Positions 1 through 6,097 of a DNA stretch of 12,179 bases are shown one piece after another. This DNA comes from an uncultured Bacilli bacterium. Its GTDB lineage: Bacteria > Bacillota_I > Bacilli_A > RF39 > UBA660. The stretch's first letter is position 1. The number at the start of each line of letters is the position of its first letter. Made by a program: the position numbers and the translations under genes. The DNA lies in assembly GCA_948629335.1 (NCBI GenBank), contig CAPHZB010000040.1:1-12179 (forward strand), written 5' to 3'. The notes under the pieces are model-generated. The model had not been told where the DNA came from. It worked only from the letters and a program-made list of their open reading frames with translations, and searched no databases.

Positions 1-809
1 AATGCTTTATAACTACTTACATCTAAGTCAGATAAATTATTATTTTGAACTGTTAATGTCTTTAATTTTTCACACCCTGTCAAATCTAAGCTAGTAAGAT
101 TATTATCATTTAATCTTAATGTTTCTAAGTCTCTACAATAAGCAGAATCAGATAATGTAAAACTGGTTAAATTATTATTATTAAGTGATAAATTTTTTAA
201 ATATCCATGATTTAATTCAAACTCACTTAATAAATTGTAAGATAAATCCAAATCTTTTACATTCATAAAACTGGTCTGTGCTATTGTAAAAAATTTTAAT
301 TTATTATGACTTATATTCATGCTTTTGACCTTTGCTTCATTAAGATCACTGTAAAGATCTTTCCCAAATATTAAATACCCTGGTAGTTCATTATAACTAA
401 TATCAAAATTTACTACATTTGGAAGCCCCCAAAAAGAAAAACTATATCCACTATATGGACTATCATAGGAAGGATTAATATTTTTATTTGAAAGATCAAG
501 ATCTGTTATACGATTTAGATAACCTATCAAGCCACCATTTCTTAGTTGACACATTCCTACTGAATCCATCCAATATCCAGTGGGTCCTACATGTTCCGAT
601 GTAAATCCCATATCCGTCGCATTTTCACATATTCCATGTCCATGGATGTAACCAAGATCTGTTATTTTTTGTAAGATTTCTTGTGCTACTTCACTATCTA
701 CCCCCACATACTCTTTTATTAAGAAAATAGGATCATACTCTGCTTTTACTTCTGCATAAGGTACTGCAAAAGATAAAATAATAAGTACTACTCCTAATAT
801 TTTTTTCAT
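1..809 (-). CDS. Secreted leucine-rich-repeat protein, partial (C-terminus beyond window)
   Basis: The frame is open from an ATG at 809-807 to the window edge (269 codons seen), so the stop lies outside. An AGGAG site sits 8 bases before the ATG. Residues 1-23 form a Sec signal peptide: MKK, a hydrophobic core (ILGVVLIILSFAV) and a likely cut after VKA-23. A non-repeat stretch of about 75 residues with two cysteines (C61, C87) follows. From about residue 100 there are leucine-rich repeats on the pattern LxxLxLxxNxL, for example ITDLDLSNKNI, VKDLDLSYNLL, LKNLSLNNNNL, LETLRLNDNNLTSLDL and LKTLTVQNNNLSDLDV. The family usually acts at the cell surface in binding proteins, glycans or host cells. 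No anchor can be judged because the C-terminus is missing. Exported LRR protein is secure; ligand and anchoring are unknown. Confidence 0.9.
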   Translation of the reverse strand, partial: MKKILGVVLIILSFAVPYAEVKAEYDPIFLIKEYVGVDSEVAQEILQKITDLGYIHGHGICENATDMGFTSEHVGPTGYWMDSVGMCQLRNGGLIGYLNRITDLDLSNKNINPSYDSPYSGYSFSFWGLPNVVNFDISYNELPGYLIFGKDLYSDLNEAKVKSMNISHNKLKFFTIAQTSFMNVKDLDLSYNLLSEFELNHGYLKNLSLNNNNLTSFTLSDSAYCRDLETLRLNDNNLTSLDLTGCEKLKTLTVQNNNLSDLDVSSYKA

Positions 810-833
810 AAGACACACTCCTATTCTATAAAA

Positions 834-862
834 AGATTACCACTTTTTTATAGCTATAGCAA
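834..862 (-). promoter_or_regulatory. Candidate promoter of the LRR gene
   Basis: On the minus strand TTGCTA (862-857) is followed by a 17-base spacer and TAATCT (839-834), ending 24 bases before the ATG. The spacer holds the perfect 10-bp palindrome TATAGCTATA (849-858), which may be incidental or a binding site. The -35 and -10 boxes each match the consensus only in part, so this is a moderate call. Confidence 0.35.
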
Positions 863-895
863 GATAAAGTTAGACAGAATTCAACATTTCATAAC

Positions 896-924
896 AAAAA
901 AGATACTTTTCTATTTTGTATCTT
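896..924 (-). terminator. Rho-independent terminator after truA
   Basis: On the minus strand AAGATAC (924-918), an 11-base loop and GTATCTT (906-900) run into TTTT. The 7-bp stem overlaps the last codons of truA. It would end the ecfA1-ecfA2-ecfT-truA transcript before the LRR gene, which has its own promoter. Confidence 0.6.
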
Positions 925-1654
925 CTTGGTACTCTATATCTTTTAAATACAGACCTACTGGTTCTGCGGTAAAGCCTGCATATCTTCTATCTTTCTTTTG
1001 TAAAACCTCTTCTACCTCTATTGGTTTTCTTTTTCCTTCTCCTACTTCTATTAAAAATCCAACCATATTTCTAACCATATATTGTAGAAAACCATTCCCT
1101 GTAAATTCTATTTCTAAAATAGAATCTTTTTTATACATTTTTATTTCATAAATTTCTCTTACTGTACTTTCATATTGCCTACTCGCTTTAGTAAATGAAG
1201 CAAAATCATGTTCTCCAATAAAATATCTACTTGCTTCCTCCATGTTTTCTACATGGAGTGGTCTATTATATTGATAAATAGTATCTGCCTCAATCGGATT
1301 ATACTCTCCACAATTCATTTTATACACATATGTTTTTCTTTTTGCTGTATATCTGGCATGAAAACTCTCATCCACTTTTTCTATGTTTTGGACATAAATA
1401 TCTTTCGGTAACATTTTATTTAATTTATAAGTTAAGTTTTCTACATCACATAGTTCAAAATCAAAGTGTGCTTTTTGATGTATTGCATGCACTTTCGCAT
1501 CTGTTCTCCCACTTGCATAGATTTTCACACTTCTATTATGATTTATTCTTGTAAGTACTTTCTCGATTTCTTCCTCCACAGTTCGTTTATTCTTTTGTTT
1601 TTGATACCCCGAAAAAAAAGTTCCTTTATAAGCGAATGTCATCAAATATCGCAA
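911..1654 (-). CDS. truA: tRNA pseudouridine synthase A (TruA)
   Basis: TruA makes pseudouridine at positions 38-40 of the tRNA anticodon arm. At 247 residues the protein is of normal family length. The catalytic loop reads SGRTDAKVHA with the nucleophile Asp52; the family usually has Gly where this has Lys54. Later family motifs are present: FASFTKASRQYESTVREI, FLQYMVRNMVG and the C-terminal AGFTAEPVGLYL. The start is TTG at 1654-1652, directly after the ecfT TAG stop, with a GAGGGTGAT ribosome site in front. The TTG is preferred over the ATG four codons on because the family begins with the strand RYLMTFAYKG. Last gene of the ECF cluster, where truA commonly sits in Bacillota. Confidence 0.96.
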   Translation of the reverse strand: MRYLMTFAYKGTFFSGYQKQKNKRTVEEEIEKVLTRINHNRSVKIYASGRTDAKVHAIHQKAHFDFELCDVENLTYKLNKMLPKDIYVQNIEKVDESFHARYTAKRKTYVYKMNCGEYNPIEADTIYQYNRPLHVENMEEASRYFIGEHDFASFTKASRQYESTVREIYEIKMYKKDSILEIEFTGNGFLQYMVRNMVGFLIEVGEGKRKPIEVEEVLQKKDRRYAGFTAEPVGLYLKDIEYQEDTK

Positions 1655-2404
1655 CTACATCACCCTCTTTAAAACGACATATAAAAATAAATATAAAGAA
1701 CAAAGTAGGGAAATTCCATCAATAAAATGAAACTTTTCCATTTCTACTTTCTCATACTCACACTTTGTAAATCCCTTTACAATAAGAGAATCCGCTACCT
1801 GATCTGCAATTGTTTCTGTCTTACGAAATAAAGGGATTAAAAATACTTGCATCCATTTTGCCTTTTTATAAATGGAACACTTGTGTAGAAGTATCCCCCT
1901 ACTTTGCATAGACTTCCATGTCTTTAATGCTTCCTCATAAATAATTGAAAGAAAAAAGATAGCTAAAGATAAAGACTTTGCCACTTTTATACCATCTATC
2001 TTAAACATACGAAGTGGTCCTAAAAAATAGGCAAATGCTTGTTCCATAGAACTTCTTTTCATATTTTTTATATAAAGCCTACTCAAAATGAGTAAGCTAT
2101 AGACTCTAAAAAAATAAAGACATATTTCCAATAGAGATATTTTTATAAAAAAACAGAAAAGAAACATAGATAAAATAAAGAAACGTGTGTGCAAAAAGAA
2201 CTTCACATAACTTTTTATCGTTTCCCCACAAAATAATCCAAATACAATACTCCCTAAAAATAATCCACATGTAAGAATTAATTCCTCATTTAAAAGAATG
2301 ATTATTGAAAAAAGAAAAAGAAGAAACGTAACACTAACAGGATGGAGATATTTCATTATATTTTTCTTATCCTTATAAAGAAAAAAAGAAGAATTATTTA
2401 ACAT
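1655..2404 (-). CDS. ecfT: ECF transporter transmembrane component EcfT
   Basis: EcfT is the membrane scaffold that couples the two EcfA ATPases to exchangeable S components for vitamin or metal uptake. The 249-residue protein has hydrophobic segments near 22-38, 41-58, 72-93, 95-112 and 230-247, and a long cytoplasmic coupling region between. The two conserved coupling motifs, usually Ala-Arg-Gly, are recognisable as QSRG (167-170) and IVKG (208-211); the second has Lys for Arg. The start overlaps the end of ecfA2 by 11 bases, with AAAGGA 11 bases ahead. An internal ATG at codon 17 would give MKYLHP but has a poorly spaced site. The stop abuts the truA start. Family call from motifs and context is firm; the sequence is divergent. 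Confidence 0.9.
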   Translation of the reverse strand: MLNNSSFFLYKDKKNIMKYLHPVSVTFLLFLFSIIILLNEELILTCGLFLGSIVFGLFCGETIKSYVKFFLHTRFFILSMFLFCFFIKISLLEICLYFFRVYSLLILSRLYIKNMKRSSMEQAFAYFLGPLRMFKIDGIKVAKSLSLAIFFLSIIYEEALKTWKSMQSRGILLHKCSIYKKAKWMQVFLIPLFRKTETIADQVADSLIVKGFTKCEYEKVEMEKFHFIDGISLLCSLYLFLYVVLKRVM

Positions 2405-3236
2405 ATCTATAAATGTCCTTTATTAAATCATTAATATCATCTCGGTATCCAATTTTAATACCTTTTTTTTCAAATACTTTATTTGAGAAAGATATAATCT
2501 TTGGTGCCTTAACACCACACTTTTTCAATTTTTCTTCTTCCTTAAAAACATCGTATTTATTTCCTTCCACATATACCTTTCCATCTTTCAATGCATAGAT
2601 ATAGTCAGCAATCTTATGAATTAATTCCGTATCGTGCGATGCAATAATAATAGTTTTCTTATACCTTACTTTTAACAAACGAATAAGAGAAATAAAGCTC
2701 TTTTCATTTTGAAAATCCAATCCTATCGTTGGCTCATCTAAAACTAAAACAGATGGATTTAAAACAAGAATAGAAGCCAAAGCAATTTTTCGCATTTCCC
2801 CATTTGATAAAGAGAGGGGATTTTTATCTAAATAACTTTCGTCTAATCCTACCATGTGTAGAACATCTCTTACTCGCGTTTCTATCTTTTGATAATTGTA
2901 GTTATAAAAACGTAGGGGTAGCTCTAATTCCTCTCTAACTGTTAAAGACAAAAACTGATCCTCGGGAAATTCAAAAAGCACACCTACATAAAAACGTAAC
3001 TTTTGAATATCCAATTTTTTATTCTCTTTAGAAATTTCAAAATCACCTATTTTTATTTTCCCACTTGTTGGATAACGAAGTGCATTAAACATCTCTAGTA
3101 AAGTAGTTTTCCCACTTCCAGACCTCCCTACAATAGCTACAATCTTTCCCTCTTCTATTTGCATGTTGATTCCTTTTAATACTTCATCTGCACCCTCATG
3201 ATATTTATATTTTACCTGTTCTACTTTTATTTCCAT
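2394..3236 (-). CDS. ecfA2: ECF transporter ATPase EcfA2
   Basis: One of the paired cytoplasmic ATPases that drive the ECF module. In 280 residues it shows Walker A GRSGSGKT (37-44), Q-loop region VLFEFPEDQF with Glu89 where Gln is usual, signature LSNGE (143-147, normally LSGGQ or LSGGE), Walker B VLVLDEP (163-169) with catalytic Glu168, and switch His201 in ASHD. The FEFPEDQ string matches the EcfA2 FQFPExQ region and tells it from EcfA1. About 60 C-terminal residues form the usual ECF ATPase extension. The ATG overlaps the end of ecfA1 by 10 bases and has GGTGAAG 5 bases ahead. The two motif changes deserve attention, but Walker A, Walker B and the switch His are intact, so it should be active. 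Confidence 0.94.
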   Translation of the reverse strand: MEIKVEQVKYKYHEGADEVLKGINMQIEEGKIVAIVGRSGSGKTTLLEMFNALRYPTSGKIKIGDFEISKENKKLDIQKLRFYVGVLFEFPEDQFLSLTVREELELPLRFYNYNYQKIETRVRDVLHMVGLDESYLDKNPLSLSNGEMRKIALASILVLNPSVLVLDEPTIGLDFQNEKSFISLIRLLKVRYKKTIIIASHDTELIHKIADYIYALKDGKVYVEGNKYDVFKEEEKLKKCGVKAPKIISFSNKVFEKKGIKIGYRDDINDLIKDIYRYVK

Positions 3237-4036
3237 AAATACTTCACCATCTTGTTCATATCTAAAATTGGTTCACTAAGTAAATTATAATATTTCAATT
3301 TTAAAGATAAATCTGCCATAAAAGGAAGTTTTAATCCTACTTCTTTTGCAATTCTATCATCTTGTATAAATTCCTCTTTAGAAATAGAATAAACTATCTT
3401 TCCCTCTTTTAATATTCCTACTGTATTTCCATAGAGAATATCCTCGATATCATGCGTGATATGAATAACAGTACATTTTGTATCTTTATGGTACTTTTTG
3501 ATATATCGCATGAGTTTATCTTTTGTATACCCATCTACCATAGTAAATGGCTCATCTAAAATGAGAAGTTTTGGCTTCGTAATCATGATAGAAGCGAATG
3601 ACACAAGTTGTTTTTCTCCTCCACTTAATGTGTGTGTTGGTAGGGAAAGTAGTTTTTGTATTCCCAACTGTTTTGCGATTTTTTGAATCTCCAAATCATA
3701 TTCTAATTTTTTATATTTTCGATTTTTAAGGGGAAATTTTAATTCATCATAGACCGTTTCACAAACTAAATTCACATTGGGATTTTCAAAGACAACAGAT
3801 ATATCTTCTAAGAGATCTATCTGATTTTCACTACACATTGCTTTTGAAAAAATGATTACTTCTCCTTCATAAGGGACTAAATTTAAGATAGCTTTTACAA
3901 AACTAGATTTCCCAGAACCATTCGCGCCACATAAAACATAATAATCGCCTTCTTTTATTTGTACCTCTAAATTCTTTAATACTTCCTTTTCTCTATAAGA
4001 TAGACATATATTTTTGCATGTTACTATATTCTTCAT
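3227..4036 (-). CDS. ecfA1: ECF transporter ATPase EcfA1
   Basis: First ATPase of the ECF module, expected to pair with EcfA2 under EcfT. In 269 residues it has Walker A GANGSGKS (37-44), Q-loop VVFENPNVN with Glu84 for the usual Gln, signature LSGGE (137-141), Walker B LLILDEP (157-163) with Glu162, and His195 in ITHD. FENPNVN corresponds to the EcfA1 FQNPDNQ region. I chose the ATG at 4036, with GGTGG 5 bases ahead. The frame continues to a TTG at 4048, but that lies at the predicted transcription start and has no ribosome site. The gene is read from a promoter at 4057-4085, and read-through from the ABC-F gene is possible because no terminator is seen between them. Confidence 0.93.
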   Translation of the reverse strand: MKNIVTCKNICLSYREKEVLKNLEVQIKEGDYYVLCGANGSGKSSFVKAILNLVPYEGEVIIFSKAMCSENQIDLLEDISVVFENPNVNLVCETVYDELKFPLKNRKYKKLEYDLEIQKIAKQLGIQKLLSLPTHTLSGGEKQLVSFASIMITKPKLLILDEPFTMVDGYTKDKLMRYIKKYHKDTKCTVIHITHDIEDILYGNTVGILKEGKIVYSISKEEFIQDDRIAKEVGLKLPFMADLSLKLKYYNLLSEPILDMNKMVKYLWK

Positions 4037-4056
4037 TTTTACCACCAATGCCTTTT

Positions 4057-4085
4057 ATTATAATACAATTTTGTTTCCTTTTAAA
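4057..4085 (-). promoter_or_regulatory. Promoter of the ecfA1-ecfA2-ecfT-truA cluster
   Basis: On the minus strand TTTAAA (4085-4080), a 17-base spacer and a perfect TATAAT (4062-4057). Transcription would begin near 4050, giving a leader of about 14 bases before the ecfA1 ATG. Confidence 0.6.
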
Positions 4086-4092
4086 GTAAAAA

Positions 4093-5703
4093 CTACCCTT
4101 CCTTATTCTTTTCTTGTAATTCCATAAGTAATTCCTTTGAATAATTCATAATCTTTCCCTTTGGTAATAAAAGCATTCGATTCACCCCTACACTTTCCAC
4201 AAAGGCAGGATTATGACTAACCATAATAATCGTTCCTTCATAGTTCCTAAAATTTTCACCAATAATACGTTGGGTTTCTACATCCAAATGATTGGTTGGT
4301 TCATCTAATAATAAAAGATTTGCTTTTTTCAGTATTATTTTTGCAAGGGACACTCTCGCCTTTTCTCCAGGAGACAATACCTCAACCTTCTTAAAAACTT
4401 CTTCTTTAAAAAATAAAAAATTTCCTAAAACAGTTCGCAATTCTTTTTCACTATATCCTTTGGTGTCTACGTTCTCTAAAATAGTTTTTTTAGGTTCCAA
4501 TAATTCCTGTTCTTGTGCATAATAGGCAATATCAGTTTTACTTCCATACCAAATATTTCCTTCTCGTGGTTGGATTTGTTGTACTAATAATTTGAGTAAT
4601 GTGGATTTCCCTACTCCATTTTCACCAACAATCAAAAATCTTTCTTTATTTTGAATAACAAAAGATAAGTTATGAATAATATCTCTTTCCCCATAGCTAA
4701 AATAGATATTATTTACCTTTAATGGGATTTTAGAACCTTCTCTTTCTGGTTTGATGTTAAGTTTGACTGTTTTATAGGTAATATCTCTTTCTATTCGCTT
4801 CTTTTCTAATTTTTTTAATGCCTTTTCTTTTGATTCTGCCATTCTCTTCCGTTTTCCCGATGAATTAGAGTATTGTAAAACAATTTCTCTTAATTTTTCT
4901 TCCTCGTCCTCCTGCTTTTTTATTAGTCTTTCTTTTTCCATCTTCTGTATTTCTCGCCGTTTCATAAAATCAGTATAATTTCCTTTGTACACCTCAATTT
5001 TATGTGTTGTTTTATCTACATATAGAATTTGGTTTACTAAAGCATTTAAAAAAGGGACGTCATGTGAAATCACCAACAACATGCCTTTATAATTTTTCAA
5101 GTATGTAGTTACAAACTCTTTTGTACTTGCATCAAGATGATTGGTTGGTTCATCTAATAATAAAACTTCTGGCTTCGCATATAAAAGATGAAGAAAAGCA
5201 ATTTTCGATTTTTGACCACCTGATAATTCCTTTACCTTTTTATCAAGAAGAGAAATATCAATCTGCATTTTTTCAATCAATTCAAATAAAATATTTTCAG
5301 CATGATAACAATCATAGTATTCTAACAGGTCTTCTATCTTTGCCAACTCTTTCATGTATTTCTTTGCTTTTTCTTCTGTAGCACTCGCTAATTTCTCATA
5401 TAAAGACACTTGCTTTTTTCGAAGATCTTCTATTGGTCTTGCTTTAAGTAAATAATCAAGCACATTACATTCTAAGTCACATAGATTCATTTCTTGCTCT
5501 AAATAACCAATTCTTCTTTTCTTTTCAAAGGAAATGGTTCCACTGTCTAATGGAATTTCTCCCAAAATAACTTTGAATAAAGTCGTTTTTCCTGCTCCAT
5601 TTACACCAACAATTCCAATACGATCATTTTCACTTAAATAGAATTCGGCGTCTTCATATATTTTTTCTGTACCCAATGTTAAATTTATTTTATTTGCTCT
5701 CAT
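4093..5703 (-). CDS. ABC-F family ATPase (ribosome-associated)
   Basis: ABC-F proteins are soluble tandem ATPases that bind the ribosomal E site; some assist translation and others give resistance to ribosome-targeting antibiotics. The 536-residue protein has two ABC domains: Walker A GVNGAGKT (33-40) and GENGVGKS (361-368), signatures LSGGQ (160-164) and LSPGE (443-447), and DEPTNHLD twice (184-191 and 467-474). There are no membrane segments. Between the domains lies a charged, probably coiled-coil linker (about 245-310) containing the basic stretch GKRKRMAESKEKALKK, the part that reaches toward P-site tRNA in this family. The ATG at 5703 is chosen because AGGTG lies 7 bases ahead; an upstream in-frame ATG falls inside the promoter -10. 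Whether it is a housekeeping or a resistance type cannot be decided here. Confidence 0.92.
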   Translation of the reverse strand: MRANKINLTLGTEKIYEDAEFYLSENDRIGIVGVNGAGKTTLFKVILGEIPLDSGTISFEKKRRIGYLEQEMNLCDLECNVLDYLLKARPIEDLRKKQVSLYEKLASATEEKAKKYMKELAKIEDLLEYYDCYHAENILFELIEKMQIDISLLDKKVKELSGGQKSKIAFLHLLYAKPEVLLLDEPTNHLDASTKEFVTTYLKNYKGMLLVISHDVPFLNALVNQILYVDKTTHKIEVYKGNYTDFMKRREIQKMEKERLIKKQEDEEEKLREIVLQYSNSSGKRKRMAESKEKALKKLEKKRIERDITYKTVKLNIKPEREGSKIPLKVNNIYFSYGERDIIHNLSFVIQNKERFLIVGENGVGKSTLLKLLVQQIQPREGNIWYGSKTDIAYYAQEQELLEPKKTILENVDTKGYSEKELRTVLGNFLFFKEEVFKKVEVLSPGEKARVSLAKIILKKANLLLLDEPTNHLDVETQRIIGENFRNYEGTIIMVSHNPAFVESVGVNRMLLLPKGKIMNYSKELLMELQEKNKEG

Positions 5704-5719
5704 ATTCACACCTAAATTC

Positions 5720-5728
5720 ATTATAACA
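5720..5728 (-). promoter_or_regulatory. Extended -10 promoter of the ABC-F gene
   Basis: The minus strand reads TGTTATAAT, a perfect -10 with the TGn extension. No good -35 is visible, which fits an extended -10 promoter. The predicted start near 5713 leaves only about 10 bases before the ATG at 5703. Confidence 0.6.
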
Positions 5729-5745
5729 CATTTATGTATAAATGT
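5728..5745. promoter_or_regulatory. Palindromic candidate operator over the ABC-F promoter
   Basis: ACATTTAT-GT-ATAAATGT has perfect 8-bp arms around a 2-base centre. It lies directly upstream of the ABC-F -10, in the spacer and -35 area, where a bound protein would block RNA polymerase. The divergent XRE-type gene is the obvious candidate to bind it. The arms are seen directly; the operator role is inference. Confidence 0.5.
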
Positions 5746-5766
5746 TTTAAAATAAGGGTAAAATAA

Positions 5767-5779
5767 GAATAGACTATTC
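5767..5779. promoter_or_regulatory. Second palindrome in the ABC-F/XRE intergenic region
   Basis: GAATAG-A-CTATTC has perfect 6-bp arms around one base. It lies between the ABC-F promoter and the XRE-type gene, and could serve autoregulation. Its sequence differs from the 5728-5745 palindrome, so the two may bind different proteins, or one may be chance in AT-rich DNA. Confidence 0.3.
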
Positions 5780-5832
5780 ATCTAATATTGTTTTTTGAAT
5801 AACATGAGAAAATGAAATTGGTGAAGAAGTAT

Positions 5833-6066
5833 ATGGAACAGAAAACAAATATTTACAATATTATTGGTCGGAATATCAAAAAATATAGGAAGCAAAAAGG
5901 AATAACGCAAAGACAACTTGCTGAAGCTAATTTTTTAAGTGATAGTTTTATTGCCAAATTAGAATCCGTTACGTATCAAACAATCTCAATTGATACACTT
6001 GAAAAGATTGCAATTTTCCTTGGTGTGGACATTTCCAAATTTTTTGATGAAGACAATGACAAATAA
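5833..6066 (+). CDS. Small XRE/Cro-CI-type helix-turn-helix regulator
   Basis: A 77-residue protein made almost wholly of one Cro/CI-type DNA-binding domain (about residues 9-70). The start IGRNIKKYRKQKGITQRQLA, the recognition region FLSDSFIAKLE and the closing TLEKIAIFLGVDISKFF are typical of the family. It has no effector or dimerisation domain beyond this. I chose the ATG at 5833 because GGTGAAG lies 6 bases ahead, the same arrangement as before ecfA2; an ATG seven codons upstream (5812) has only a weak site. It is divergent from the ABC-F gene across 129 bp holding two palindromes, so it probably controls that gene, itself or both. A strong terminator follows directly, making it a single-gene transcript. 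Confidence 0.85.
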   Translation: MEQKTNIYNIIGRNIKKYRKQKGITQRQLAEANFLSDSFIAKLESVTYQTISIDTLEKIAIFLGVDISKFFDEDNDK

Positions 6067-6097
6067 AAATATCTCGTTTGAGATATTTTTATTTTTT
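6065..6097. terminator. Bidirectional terminator between the XRE gene and typA
   Basis: AAAAATATCTC (6065-6075), loop GTTT and GAGATATTTTT (6080-6090) form an 11-bp perfect stem followed by ATTTTTT. Read on the minus strand the stem also runs into TTTTTATTT. It therefore serves both convergent genes and overlaps both stop codons. Confidence 0.8.

Noticed and set aside
1..700. Leucine-rich repeats as a DNA repeat array or CRISPR
   Set aside because: The periodicity is at protein level only; the underlying DNA units differ in sequence and spacing, and there are no constant repeats with unique spacers.
5121..5381. 86-codon plus-strand frame inside the ABC-F gene
   Set aside because: It lies opposite well-conserved ABC-F coding sequence, has no ribosome site and resembles no protein; it is a shadow frame. 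The same holds for the plus-strand frames inside truA, ecfA2, ecfA1 and elsewhere in the ABC-F gene.
5704..5781. 26-codon N-terminal extension of the ABC-F frame
   Set aside because: The extension contains the TGTTATAAT promoter and the palindrome, and the ATG at 5703 has a proper ribosome site.
5783..5805. Promoter of the XRE gene (TAATAT or TAACAT as -10)
   Set aside because: Neither candidate has a convincing -35 at 16-18 bases, so no promoter was called although one must lie in this region.
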